Assembly: GCA_012274445.1 (NCBI GenBank)
Contig: JAAROD010000015.1
Coordinates: 1,736,001-1,800,000, forward strand
DNA from: Sclerotiophoma versabilis
Taxonomy: Eukaryota; Ascomycota; Dothideomycetes; Pleosporales; Didymellaceae
Direction of reading: 5' to 3'
Length of the DNA stretch: 64,000 nt
The notes below the pieces were generated by a model. The model saw only the letters and a program-made list of their open reading frames with translations, had not been told where the DNA came from and searched no databases. Made by a program: the position numbers and the translations under genes. This document shows, in pieces, positions 9,214 through 21,084 of the stretch. Every line of letters starts with the position of its first letter. Position 1 is the first letter of the stretch.

Positions 9214-9918
9214 ATGGCAGCCCTCCGCCCCCTCCTGCGCCCCGCCGTGCGCCTCCCGCGCCCAACGCACACGCGCACCTTCCTCCCCAACATCTTCGCG
9301 GCCGCCGCCTCTCCCGCCGAGCTCCAAACCCTGCGCGCGTCGCGCACGCTGCCCTACCCGAGCCCGCCAATCTACTCCATCATCGCCGACGTGCCCTCCT
9401 ACGCCTCCTTCCTGCCCTACTGCACCCGCAGCACCATCACACACTGGTCCGCGCCTGACCCCGCCACCGGCCGCCGCTGGCCCAGCATCGGCATCCTGAC
9501 CTCGGGCTTTGGCAATCTGACCGAGAGCTTCACCTCGCGCGTCTACTGCGTGCCGGGGAAAGTTGTCGAGAGCGTGGGCGGCCGCACCGCCACCACCCTG
9601 CCCCGGCACCTGATCCGCCACCACCTCGAGGGGGACGCGGCCGGCGCGATACCGAGCGAGGGGAGTGAGGGCCTGTTGACCCATCTGAGGAACACATGGA
9701 CCGTTGAGGAGGTCGGCGATCGCCAGACGAGGATCGAGTTGAAGCTCGAGTTTCAGTTTGCGAATCCCCTCTACGCGGCGCTGAGTGCCGGTGCCGCCCC
9801 CAAGGTCGCCGACGCCATGGTCAAGGCCTTTGAGGAGAGGGTGAGGGCCTTGTTGACCGAGAATCCGGACATGATCAGTGCCAAGCTGGAAGACTTGGAC
9901 GGGAGTCGACTGAAATGA
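9214..9918 (+). CDS. COQ10: Coenzyme Q-binding protein COQ10, mitochondrial
   Basis: A 234-residue single-exon START/polyketide-cyclase-fold protein. Coq10 binds ubiquinone in the inner mitochondrial membrane and is needed for efficient respiration and CoQ synthesis; it is not an enzyme of the pathway. The N-terminus (MAALRPLLRPAVRLPRPTHT) is Arg-rich without acids, fitting a mitochondrial presequence. Family features are SPPIYSIIADVPSYASFLPYC, WPSIGILTSGFGNLTESFTS, WTVEE, and IELKLEFQFANPLYAALS, ending in a helix with the usual AFEERVRALL. The open frame extends upstream to 9145, but the ATG at 9214 gives the presequence, so it is preferred. Confidence 0.93.
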   Translation: MAALRPLLRPAVRLPRPTHTRTFLPNIFAAAASPAELQTLRASRTLPYPSPPIYSIIADVPSYASFLPYCTRSTITHWSAPDPATGRRWPSIGILTSGFGNLTESFTSRVYCVPGKVVESVGGRTATTLPRHLIRHHLEGDAAGAIPSEGSEGLLTHLRNTWTVEEVGDRQTRIELKLEFQFANPLYAALSAGAAPKVADAMVKAFEERVRALLTENPDMISAKLEDLDGSRLK

Positions 9919-10226
9919 TGACTAAAAGCTGGACTGAAAGATGACTGAACGATAGACGAAAAGAGAAAAGATGGACTGAAAAGTTATATTGAAAAGATAG
10001 CATTGAAGTGGACGTGTAAAATAGTGTATAGCAGCATCATTGGCGTAGAGGGCATTGCACGCATACAAGAACATATAGAGACACCGCATTAGCATCATCG
10101 CGTTGTAGAAGTTAGTTGGAATATTAGCCTCCACAAATGACGCACTTCAGTGGGAGACTGAACTTCAACACAGCCCGTTTGCTCTCTGCCTCTCGTTCCC
10201 TTGCAGTATCTCACGGCCGAATCGTG
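9919..10226. other. Convergent intergenic, 308 bp
   Basis: AT-rich spacer between the 3' ends of COQ10 and the zinc-cluster gene. It begins with a short repeated text (variants of GACTGAAAGATGACTGAA, 9931-9990). Nothing else seen. Confidence 0.4.
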
Positions 10227-11964
10227 TCATTGAGGATTTGACTGCAATCTCCTCGACCCCTGCATCTCCTTCAAGCTCTCCGCCAACACGACGGCCTGTC
10301 GCGTGCCGATGCGCAGGGCAATGAATTCCAACATCTCAATAGCATGCTGTCGCATCTCCATGCTTGTCAAGTCTGAACAGCCAACCGCGTACAACGGCCA
10401 AATGAGATGATGCATGCCAGTCGGTCTAGCTGGGTCGAGGAAGGTGCCAGGTGGATGGACCTGGTATCGAGCATCGTCCAGGCCAGCTGTCTCAGCGTGC
10501 AATCCGGTGAACGACCCACTCGGCTTGCATGTCGGCCATTGAAGAAACATGATCATACCCGTCAATTGTGGCACAGAAGCACACACCGCTGCCGCCGTAG
10601 TCCGTATCACCTTCTCGGCAGCGGCTATCTGGGGTTCAACCTCCTCACGTGAGAACAACAGTGGATCGCATGCTCGTCCTTTCCATAGCTGTTCGCGGAT
10701 GACTCTGTAAAGATGCATTCGACAGAGTCGGAGGTTGTTCCACATCTGCGCGATCCACGAGTCCATGTAAATATGGTAGAACGACCCATATGCGTGCTCA
10801 GACGGTTGTTTGAGGGGAACAGTCTCGTATTGCCAGATCCTCGGCATGAGCGCTTTGATGCTGTCAAGCTCGCGGTCAAGATTGATAGCTTTAGTCATCA
10901 TACTGACTGGGTCACACCCTTTGTATCGATTCAGGTCGATCGAGTCGTGCAAGAAGTTCGTGAGCCTTGTTGTCCATTGTCGACCATGGACGGCGTAGTC
11001 CGATGACGGATTGCAAAAGTCATATAATTCACGCAGCCCGTCAGGAACTGCTTCGCCAGATTCGAGACTGACTAGCATCGAGATACCGTAAAACTGGTGG
11101 AAGATCCGCCTGCCCGTATCTGACTTGAACTGTTCTTTGCCTCGGAGGTTCAAGAGAGCGCTCGCCCCTTGGACGTGTTTCGCCCACGCCTGGATCGACC
11201 GCTTGTCGTGGAATACAAAGTTTTCGTATAGACCCAGCATGATGACGGAGATAAGCGTGCTATCTTTTACCGCCGTCTCTTTGATGCGCAGGGCGCTGTT
11301 CGTCGTTCGTAGAGCAGACCCGTAAGCGGCATGTGCCTTCGCCATGATTACAGCGCTCTTCGTAGAATTGGCGAGCGCAGCTAGACTGGCCGCCTTCACA
11401 CTGCTTCGAAGGACCTCTTCGCAACCAGGTCGAATCAACGCTTCAAGCACCCACTCGTACTGTCCTCTTGGTACAAGTGTCGGTTGCGACACGTGGTTAG
11501 AAATAAAGAACCTCATGGCTTGGTCTTCGATGGATGGCGTAATCTCGCTGGTCATGCTTTCGGGCGTTGGATATCGCGATCTCGCCGAAACCAGTGGTCG
11601 CAGACTATGCGAGTCTGTGTCCGTGATGAAGAGGTAGGAGGCCTTCGAGCCACCTGCTTCTGAAGGCTGTCTTCCTCTGTACTCCAAGCTGGGCTGGGGA
11701 TCTTGCTTCGCTAAGGCTTCATATCGTTTCTCTGCCTTTTTGGCAACGACTGCAGTCTCGTCTTTGAACATCATCGACAATGCGTCACGATAGCCATAGC
11801 ACTCCATGCCGGATCGGATGCATTGTGAGCAGGAAGGTCGTTTTTGATCGCACTATCTCAACGTCAGCGCGTTGACCTGGAGCCTTGGAATCCGGTACAT
11901 GCACCTTGACCTTTCTCACCCTGCAGTGTTTACATCCTTTCGATGGTCTTCCAACATTGGGCAT
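10227..11964 (-). CDS. Zn2Cys6 transcription factor
   Basis: Exons 11964-11905 and 11852-10227 (52-nt intron) give 561 residues. The intron splits the binuclear zinc cluster. Exon 1 supplies GCKHCRVRKVK and exon 2 supplies CDQKRPSCSQCIRSGMECYG, joining to a perfect C-x2-C-x6-C-x5-C-x2-C-x6-C Gal4-type motif at residues 11-38. The remainder resembles the helical Fungal_trans_2 regulatory region (VLRSSVKAASLAALA, ISVIMLGLYE, WAKHVQGASALLNLRG, IWPLYAVGC), common in regulators of accessory metabolism. There is no neighbouring biosynthetic cluster that would identify its targets. Exon 2 alone would look like a headless protein starting MECYGYRD. Confidence 0.93.
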
Positions 11965-12529
11965 GATGTTTGATAAGCAACATTCGAGCTGATCGACTCA
12001 TAAAGTTGCACACACGTTGCCCTAACGCTCCTTCAGAGGGGCGGTTGCCTAGCTTGGTTCAACAAACGCGCTTAAGCAGACTTCATGTTGCGCTGTTTCT
12101 CACTTGAGTTCAGAGCATCCGCGCATCCAAATGTCAATTTTCACATGCAAATGCCCGTTCATGCATGCTTGATTGATAGAGAAATCCATCCGACAGCGGC
12201 GACTGATCGATGCTTGCCCTGCAAGATCGAAGGCTGACTAAACACGCGAAGCGGGCAGACACATTTATCGTGCGGGGCAGGCGCTCAACACCATCGCAAA
12301 CGTTCATGGACAGCAAATGTTGTCATTATAAATATCCATCTCATCATTAGGGTATACGGAAGGATAAACGAGCGAGTCACTCAACCTACGAACCACCACG
12401 TCGATGCTACATATATTTGACCAGCCAGTTCTGGTCAATCCTTTCGTCAGCAATTCTCGCCTTCACCTTCACAGGCACAACCTGACTCGGCTTAACGTCG
12501 TCCATTCCAAAATCTGACAAGTAGCTTTC
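11965..12529. other. Intergenic, 565 bp
   Basis: Promoter of the zinc-cluster gene plus the 3' flank of the Ppo gene, both transcribed leftwards. I see no coding or repeat signal. Confidence 0.4.
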
Positions 12530-15500
12530 CTACTGCGCAATGCCATTTGTGGTGAGCCCGTTCACCGCATCTCCGTTCACGTAGCCGTTAGAGTACCCGT
12601 TGCTGGCGTGCCCATTCGAATGACCATTCACTCCACTTATCACGGTCTCGTCGTCGTAGTGTAGGGTGAGGCTGGTGGGAATCGGGCTTTCATTTGAGTT
12701 GGCATCCAGGTAGTGCCTCATTGTGATACCAGCAAGCTTGTGCTCCGTCGTGGCAAAGTGACCCTGCTTGCCTGGTGCGCGGCGCACATTCTTCAGCTTG
12801 AACACTTCGCGGAGGGTTGCTGCGATGGAAGGACCGACCAATCGAGCACCAAAGCAGAAGTGGAGGCCGTGGCCAAGCAAAGTGTATTCCTTGAACGAGC
12901 GATGCGGGTTGAGGATCTCAGGATTGGGGAATGCAACTGGATCCATGGCCGCCTTGGACGTGGCAATCAAGATTGTGTGGCCTTTCTTGATGGTCACAGG
13001 CCCGCGAGATCCGTCCAAAACCGTAACATCTCGTGTTGCTATGCGAGGCAGACCCGGCACGACACCTACGTGGCGCATACCCTCAAACACAAAGCCTTGC
13101 AGCTCGCGATCTGATGCTGCAGCGTCCATGTGGGCAAGCTGGATGATACGCTCCTTGTACTTCTCATAGCCGGGGCTGAGATACAGGTCGATCAGCAGAG
13201 ACGCTTGCTGTGTAATATTGCCGGCAACTGGCGCACCCATCCCAATGCAGTCACCAATCTGGTCTCCGATTGGCAGCTTTGTATTGGCAAGTGCCTTGTA
13301 GATGCGATCAGCGTGGGGTCCAACCTCGAAGGCGCTTCCCTTCGCCATCCAATCGACAAACCCCTCCATTCTACCAGTTTGGGTCTTGAGATGTGTCTCG
13401 AAGATCTGTCGCAAAGGCGCAGCCGCTTTCATTGCACCTTCCTTCAGTTTCCATTCGTTGGCCGGCATGACGTTGAAGCTCTGATACATGAAAAGCACGA
13501 GATAGGCAGTGAAAGCCTCATTCAGTGACAGTAGGCCTCTCGGCTGTTCTTGCGTCTTCAGGGGCAGCGCAAAGCGGTCTGCAAGCCATAAGATAGGCAC
13601 GATGTTGGTCACATCCCGAACAATGTTGATAGAGTGCCTTCCTTTTGGTCCTTTTACGGAGTTCTTTAGGATTTGCTTGCGAACGTTTGCACTGAAGAAA
13701 TCTGTAATGTTCTTCTCGAAGCCTTCCTCGAAAAAGATCTTGTGGAGTATGTTGGAACGTTCATCGTGCTTCTTGGCCTCATCCCAGCCAATCATGAAAT
13801 CATGACCGGCGGTACAGTTGCGGATTGCAGCCTGGTACATGACTACGAAGCTGTCGCGATCCTCGAAGACCTTCTTGCAGCCTTCCTGGGTTTGAACGCT
13901 GACAATGTCGTAATCATTAGGTGGTCGCTTAAGGTCGTACTTCTCCAGGACCTTATTGCCTTGTACGATTCCCTTTGCTGCCTCTGGCGTATAGAAAGGC
14001 AAGAGTGCATACGTTGAAGTACCTGTGAATCCGCCAGGGAGACCTTGAAAGAGCAGTTTTGGAAAGACTCCGCCGTAGGCGCCAGGTGTCGTTTGCTGCA
14101 ACAGAGCAGCTCCCCAATTTGTTAAAGTGTTGGCATTGAAGTCGTAGCTGAGGAAACGATCGCCGCGAACCAGAGCAACCGCATCGTCTAGGATACCTCG
14201 TCCGGTAGTCTGTCCTGGGCAAACTCCGCTACCCGGCATAGCAGGCTTGGTGCATTCGGCCATCAACCCGGGATACAGCTCCATGTTCTCAATGTGACCG
14301 TAGAGCAACTCCGCGGCGCGTGCTGTTTCTTTGTCGGAATTCCAGTCTTCGAAGGTCTCGTAAGGCTTTAAGTTCAAGTATCTGCGGAACTCGTTGAGTG
14401 TGCAGACATTGAACATGTCGCGGGCTTGTAGCTGGCCCATTATGTCCACAACCTTGAGGCTAGCAGGAGTGCCATGCGCTCCAAACGCATGGGCAGGCTC
14501 TTCAATGCAGCTCTTTACCAACTCGGCCAAATCGCTGTCTTTGAAGCGTCCGTCCGGCCCTCTCTGCAAGTTTCCGAATGTCCAATTCTTGGCTTCCATG
14601 CCAGGAGCAAAGAGCTTGTGGCCGTAAACCTTCATGACCTCATGGAACATCTCGACGGTCACGTCGTCGATGCTGCCTAAGTTGGGGTGCACTGAGCGCA
14701 CGATATCCTCCATCCACTGATCGTCGGCAGCGCTGAGTGCAGCATGCCAATGATAGAGAACGGCGAACTCAACGGACACCGCACTACCAGTGCCTCGTTC
14801 AACGCGGGTCCCGCCTTGTTTAATCTCCTTTCCAAGGTCAAGAGACCACTCAGAATTCGCTCGAGGGGTGTTCAAGATCGCAGCAACGTAGTCTTTGAGG
14901 ACTACCGATGCAAAGAAGCCAACATTGATGTTGCGCGTAATCTGGAAGATGTCTTCATCTTGCCTGTGATTTGAGATGAGTATAATGTGGCCGCTGGTGA
15001 AATGTGGCATACTGACCTTTTCTTTTCTTTCTCGTTCAGCTGGTCCCAAGGCTTGTATTTCCCATCTTCATTCACAGAGTACAGTGACTCCGCAACGTGG
15101 TTATGATTCCTCGAGAACATCAGGAGCACCGCAACAACGCCTGGAGGCATCATCATGATGCGTTCTGAAGCTATTGAGTCTGGCCAGATCAGTCCATTCT
15201 CATACGTCCGGACTCGCTTTTGTTCCTTTTCCGTATTTCCGTATAATGTGCTGAGATCAACGTAACTGGAGGTCTCGTTTATCCATGGGTTTTCTCTGGA
15301 GGTCTGGAAGCATTCGTGGATGACCACTGTCGCAAAAGAGAAGAAGAGACGATTCAAGCCGGATGGATGTGGACGGAACGGGCCGTCGCGCTTCAGCAAA
15401 GCTTCGTAGACGTCCTCAACGTCAGGTAGGTTTGGCCCTTTACGCGATGTTAGTATTTTCGATTTGGACAGAAACAGTTCGCACACCTTTTGGTTTGGAT

Positions 15501-15943
15501 GGTGGCACATTACGCGCATAAGGCAAACCAGCCTTACCCATCTCTGGGTTCCAAGGGTTATTTCCGCTGCCATCATGTCGACGATACCGTGCCGTAGGCC
15601 CGACCATAGTAGGCGTAGGGTGTGGAAGATCGTGCCATAGCATGGAAATGAAGCCGTCCGAGACCTTTGCGCTCAAGCCACTGTTTAGCGGCAGTCCTTG
15701 GAGCATCTCGACGCCGTGCTCCAGTAAAAAGTCCTTGTCGTCTATAGGGTCGCCAGAAGCCAAGGTCGTGATTGCTTCGACAGCGAACTTGGCATTCTTA
15801 AAACCAAGGCTCTTGATGTCATCTTTGATGGCTGTTTTCTCCACGTTCTTCATACCACTCGCGGCCTCATCCGACCGACCGTCGCTGGCTTTGGTAGGCT
15901 TCTTCCTGATGGTGCCCAGTAACGATCGCAGTGAACCGGGCAT
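12530..15943 (-). CDS. Psi-producing oxygenase (Ppo): fatty-acid dioxygenase fused to P450
   Basis: Exons 15943-15487, 15437-15017 and 14963-12530 give 1103 residues, close to PpoA (about 1080). The N-terminal half is a cyclooxygenase-like heme peroxidase: WHDLPHPTPTMVG, NPWNPEMGKAGLPYARNVPP, WINETSSYVDLSTLYGNTE, and the catalytic/proximal motif YHWH at 363-366, where the tyrosine forms the radical. The C-terminal half is a P450 with FVFEGMRHVGVVPGLPRIAT and the heme-thiolate motif GHGLHFCFG (Cys996). Family members turn linoleic and oleic acid into 8-hydroperoxides and then diols, the psi factors that balance sexual and asexual sporulation. Because the P450 cysteine is kept, PpoA-like activity is more likely than the PpoC type, which lacks it. 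The last ~35 residues are a repetitive Asn-Gly tail. The apparent GTG start at 15958 is rejected for the ATG at 15943. Confidence 0.93.
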
Positions 15944-17735
15944 TGTGAGATATGGCACGCGTCACCACGTGCAGGTGTAAACAATAGGTAACAAAACAAA
16001 AGGGAGAACAACGTGTTGATAAGGAGTCAATAGTGCGAGGAAGAGACCTGGGGTCAAGAGCAGCTTTGAGGGACAGCTACGAAGCATGCCAAACAGTCTC
16101 CACGGCAGGCGCAACGCACTGACCCGTTAGATCAGCTCCATTGATGATCGCTGGCAAGATCGATGCGGTATTCTGGTCGGCGAATATCTTACACGATCCA
16201 CCCATTCAACGTGCATGGCAATACGGCCGTGTTGGCATTGTGACACTGCCCGTGGGATGCTCAGTGTTCGACAGCTGCAATGAAGCAAATTTCATTGGGT
16301 GGCTGGCTGAGTGGAATGCAGCTTCATACGCTAGCGTTCGCTAACAGAAGCTTCATTGGGACTTGAAGCGATGCACGACCAAGACTGATCAATGAATAGT
16401 ATACTCTTTTGGGCTTAAAGCTCCACCCTTGTGAACAATGCCAGGCTCACTGATCGCGTCTGGATAGTAGCAGACACACAGCATGTTGTTGCATAGAGCG
16501 AATGAGAACGCACCGTGACACCGACGCTCTGGGTGCAGTAGGGGGGAGCTGGTCGATTGGACCAGGACGCAATCGCTGTGAAGGTCACGTAGGCGGACAG
16601 TCAGCCTCAAGAGCTCAATAGGAGATGGCGGTGGATGGTCCAACGCGGTAGCCGCTGGTCTACACGGACAGCGGTCCGACAGCATTCGGATTCAGCGGTT
16701 TCTGAACGCGTCGAGAGCTTAGGAAAGTGATCGGCATATCGAGTCAGATACCAGTGAGTGCTGGCGGTCAGAGGACCACGACGCGACCGTATGTATTATG
16801 AAGCCAGTATGTGTAGCGGGCAATGATCGTCACATGGACGCCGGACTGAGTTGCACTGCGCACGCCGTCGCAACGAGCAGAACGGATTGCCCGTTCAGTT
16901 GGTGAAACCCATGCATGGCAGTTGTACAGAATCAGGGTCGGCGGGATGAGAACCGGTCAAGTCGCCACGATCGGGTTGGACCGAAATACGGTCCATTTTG
17001 TTGCGAAAGTTTTGGAACAGATCTGCGGGAAAAAGGCTGAGCGATGCGGGCCGCTTCCTCCAGAGTGGGGCCAAGCAAGGGGCCCTCGCCCGATTGGGAA
17101 GCGGCCATGAACGTCGCCGAATTCGACGGTTCACTCATGACCCGCACCATCGATCAGCAGCACTGCAGATGCGAGTTACCAACCTTGAGTCGGCCACCCA
17201 ATCGCTAGTCGAGAATATATGACGGCGTGCATCTTACTCCTCTCAAGGCACATCGTGAGCCCTGCATGCAGCAGTTCTCCGCTTTCCATCTTTGCTCAGT
17301 GTATCCGTCAGTCTCCTATTGGCACGACTGAATGTTGTTGAATGCGCTTGGACAGCCTCTCTCGGATCCATGTATCGCAGAAGGATGCTTCAGCTGTTGT
17401 GTAGCGTGCCAAGAATTGTCAGCACAACGCCCGTGGAACATGCGGATTCTACGAGGCTGAGAGATCAACAAGAATGCTTTCGTAACCGAAGATGATCGGC
17501 CAGCACATGCATGATGGCTGATCGAGCATACGATAGTAAGTTGGCGGTATACTGTACCAGTCCAAAACGGTATCAACCATTGCAAGCGGGACCGACAAGT
17601 ATGGCCATAGCTCCCATCTGCAAAAGACGCCCTTGCCACTTAGCACCTAAATGAGTCGTTGCGTAGGTTGTTGTTCCCTTGTTTTTCATTACAACTGTCT
17701 ACTTCCCTTTTCGTCGCGTTTGCCAATGTTGCAAG
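15944..17735. other. Gene-poor region, 1.8 kb, between divergent genes
   Basis: No open frame here shows a family signature, and I could not assemble a spliced gene. It contains the promoters of the Ppo gene (left) and the DUF2235 gene (right). A developmental gene such as Ppo could plausibly have a long promoter, but I recognise no binding site. Confidence 0.45.
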
Positions 17736-19964
17736 ATGGCGCAACAAGGAACAGAACAACAACATCCTCAGGCCTTGCCGTCGCGTACTGTTTCACGTCC
17801 CCAGTACGACAGAATGGAGTCCGCACCCCCCATACAACGTCGAAGTCATGTACGCAAGCAATTTGTTCTTTGCTTCGACGGCACTGGCAACAAGTTCAGC
17901 GGCACGGACGCGGACTCCAACATTCTTAAGATTTATCGTATGCTTGACCGCAACGGCGACGATCAGTTCCATTACTATCAACCTGGTATTGGGACGTACG
18001 TTGCGCAGGCCAATAGCTCCATGTCTAGGACAGGACGCATCGACAGATTCAAACACTGGTACGCAAAAGCGAAAGACAGCGCGGTCGGCACCTCATTTGA
18101 CCTGCACGTTATGGCTGGCTATCGAGTAAGTTCGAATTTCTTTGGACTCTAACAATGACTATGCTTTATTACACAAGCTCACAAGCAGGTCTTCCTTGAG
18201 CAGCTGGGATAGCATGTATTGATACCAACCTGACTGATCGATCATGTAGTTTTTGATGAGATACTATACCCCAGGAGATGACATATTCTTTTTTGGTTTC
18301 TCCCGAGGCGCGTACACCGCCCGCTTCCTGGCGGAAATGCTTGACCATGTTGGCCTTCTCTCAGTAAGACCCAGTGCATACCACATGATTGCCGTCACTG
18401 ACACATCCAGGCTGGAAACGAGGAGATGTGCCATTTTGCCTGGAAGTGAGTAGAGGCCACCCTCTCCCAGACTCGGAGACTGACAATTGATGCAGGACAT
18501 TTCAGAAGTGGCAGTGCCGGCTGGAAGGTGATGAAGAAGAGAAGAAGGAGAAGAAGAGGCTTCTCGAATTCATGTGTGCATTCAGAGAGACTTTCAGTCG
18601 CCCAGTGCGCGCTATCCGATTCCTTGGTCTCTTCGATACGGTCAACAGCGTGCCACACTTCGAAAATGCATGGATGCAGCGCAGCAGATTTCCATATACC
18701 GCAAGAAGCTCGGCACGTGTCATACGGCACGCCGTATCGATCGACGAGCGGCGTGCAAAGTTCCGCCAGGATCTCATATCTCAAGCGAAACCTGACCACG
18801 CAATGCTTTACAAACATCATCACCGCAAGCACCACAGGAGGGGATTTACTAATAGTGACGAGACAAACGATGGCTATGATACCAACGAGAAAGATACCGA
18901 ACAGCCTAGGGGCCGTCGCGATACTCTTGCCCCACCGGAAGATTTTAGGAATCCGCACGAAACTTCAGGAGTGCGTAATCTGAGCCCGAACTACTCGTGT
19001 AGTGATGTTTCGGTGCAATCGACAGACCCAATCCATACACAAGATTCCTGGGACGAGGATGAAGGTGAGCAAGACATCCAAGAGGTTTGGTTTCCGGGCT
19101 GTCATGCAGTAGGTTTCCTCTTATCATGTCAAAATTATGCTAGCTCACCAGTTCTAGGACATTGGGGGAGGCTGGCCTCTCGACTCAGGTCATGACGCCG
19201 CTTTGAGCCACGTACCACTGGTGTGGATGGTTCGCGAGGCGCAAAAGGCCGGCCTAGAGTTCGATGAGGTGAAGCTGGAAGCTCTTAACTGTTGCCACGA
19301 AGATCGAACATTTGGTGGCCCCAGACGCCAGACGCTCGTACCCGCCATCGCTGTTGACCCGGTTTCGCCGGCCCCCGCTAACGGTCAAGTAAACGGAGAC
19401 GGCTGTGCTAATGGCACAGCCAATGGCTTTGTTGACGAGGTCAACACCTTGGCCCATCATCATACCCATCCAGACACGACCTTCGACAGAAAGCTCCACT
19501 ACGCCGCAACTCAAGGCCGCATGCATGACGTGCTACAGTTCAACAATGGTGCTGGAATAATGGGCGTTGTCTCTTGGAATGTTATGGAGTATCTCCCATT
19601 CCGTCGCATGGATCTCTGTGAGGATGGCTCCTGGAAAGCGATCAGGTGGCCCCTACCCAAGGGCGAGACGCGCGATATTCCAGCCAATGCTATGATCCAC
19701 GCCAGTGTTATCAGGCGTATGCTCGCAAACCCTAAGTATAGGCCTGGCAACCTCATCGTTGGTGGTGGGGGTCGAGGCGTGAGGAGTGCGCCCGAGGAAA
19801 TGGGTATCGGCAAGTGGGTGTGTTGCACTGAAGATGGGCACCCTGTTGGGGAGTGTTTCGTCAGGAAGGAAAAGCCGGTCAGGAAGGCAACGGAGCAGGG
19901 CTCGCATTCTAACGTGATGCCGAGTGGACCACAGGGGAATTACTTCTCAGGGAGGGATGTTTGA
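17736..19964 (+). CDS. DUF2235 alpha/beta hydrolase
   Basis: Five exons: 17736-18125, 18250-18363, 18411-18445, 18496-19108 and 19158-19964, giving 652 residues. The DUF2235 order is clear: FVLCFDGTGNKF (about 43-54), YYQPGIGTYV, then across intron 1 YTPGDDIFFFGFSRGAYTAR with nucleophile Ser148 in G-x-S-x-G. AIRFLGLFDTVNSV and VWFPGCHADIGGGW carry the expected acid and His. The same catalytic fold occurs in bacterial Tle1 phospholipase effectors; in fungi the substrate is unknown. A polar insert rich in His and acidic residues (about 275-375) precedes the VWFPGCH motif. A spacer near residue 460 reads ANGQVNGDGCANGTANG. Exon 3 is only 35 nt. Start is the first ATG of the frame (MAQQGTEQQH); no signal peptide. 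Confidence 0.92.
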
Positions 19965-20279
19965 ATGTAATCGGCCGCTTGTATGAATAGACCAATACGA
20001 AACCTACCGTGAACCTCTATCAATTCTACTCTCCAAATCTGAAGCCACTGAGCAACGCCCTTTGTTGCACGCTATCTACTTGTATTATGTTCTTCCCAAG
20101 TATGCCACGTCTCAATTCTGTAGCCGTATCAACAATGATCTTCGTGATCTGGACCTGTACAAGGTTGTTTGACTGACTAAGCCGCGCAGGTTTCAGTGAT
20201 ACACAATTCTCAACATATTGCATGCGCCGAGTCTCAATATAGTACCCCCAGTGTCTATTCTTAGCCCTGAGTATCGCTT

Positions 20280-21044
20280 TCAATCTTCATCCTTGTCATA
20301 TCCATTCTGCATCTCCACATCGACTTCGTGGTTATGGTCGCTCTGAGCCGCGTTAAGATGGCCTTCCTCGAAGCCTTCATCTTCGCCCCGATCGACTCGC
20401 CCAGTGCTTTGGTAGGTGATTACGTTGGCAAAACTCATTGGTGAGAACAGCGAGTCTACACCAGGCCCAGCACCGCTGCTGTGGGCCATGACTTGAAGAG
20501 CTTGAATACTCTGGATATGCGCTGGAGATCTGCTCATCAGGTTCGCTGGGTTCAATACCGCCTCGTTATTGTTAATACCGTCAAACATCTCAGTACTAGC
20601 AACATGGAAATCATCATCCTTCTAGGTCCTAGCCTTCCTTGCCCTGGTCTTGTTATTCCTTCTACGTTGCGCTCTTTCGCTCCTGTGTCTGTCGTTACCC
20701 TTCATGAGAGCAGGGGCAATAGCTACTTTGAAGCTGAGAATGTTTCGTGCTGCCGTAGTCTGGTGTGATTCAATCTGCGCCTGGTTTCTTGCTCGCTTTT
20801 TTGCTTTGTTCATCTCATTTTCGGACTATCTAATGTTGAAGACGGAGGCCAGCACGTCGAAGTTCTCGCTCTTGATATCGTTGGAAGCAGCCCAGAACTT
20901 ACCATATCGCGGTTCCGGGAAATACGAAGTGAAGCTATTTCTCTGAAAAGCGTTGCAGTTCTTGTCCTTGTGAAACAGCACAACCGCATCCTTGTGGAAG
21001 AGCACAACCGCATCCTTGTGGAAGAGCATAACCGCAAAAATCAT
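20280..21044 (-). pseudogene. Interrupted frame of about 255 codons with two TAG stops
   Basis: One minus-strand frame stays open from 21044 to 20280 except for TAG at about 20826 and TAG near 20619. The pieces look protein-like: NSFTSYFPEPRYGKFWAAS, a basic stretch (EMNKAKKRARNQAQIES and DRHRSERAQRRRNN), and an acidic tail ending EVDVEMQNGYDKDED. I cannot assign a family. Both stops are one C-to-T step from CAG, compatible with decay such as RIP, but either could also sit inside an unrecognised intron. The 5' end contains a 24-bp triplicate. It lies directly downstream of the BTB gene on the same strand and could be its former C-terminal part. Confidence 0.35.
20967..21038. repeat. 24-bp tandem repeat, three copies
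   Basis: Units at 20967-20990, 20991-21014 and 21015-21038, consensus CTTGTGGAAGAGCACAACCG plus CATC, with a few changes in the outer copies. On the minus strand they read HKDAVVLF in frame with the interrupted gene. Confidence 0.95.
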
Positions 21045-21084
21045 TTGCTGTAAAGCACCACCATCGTCTCTACACAGTCAAGCT

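Noticed and set aside
8480..9370. 296-codon Arg-rich frame across the TRM140/COQ10 promoter
   Set aside because: Arg/Ala/Gly-rich composition typical of a GC-rich shadow frame; it crosses two genes.
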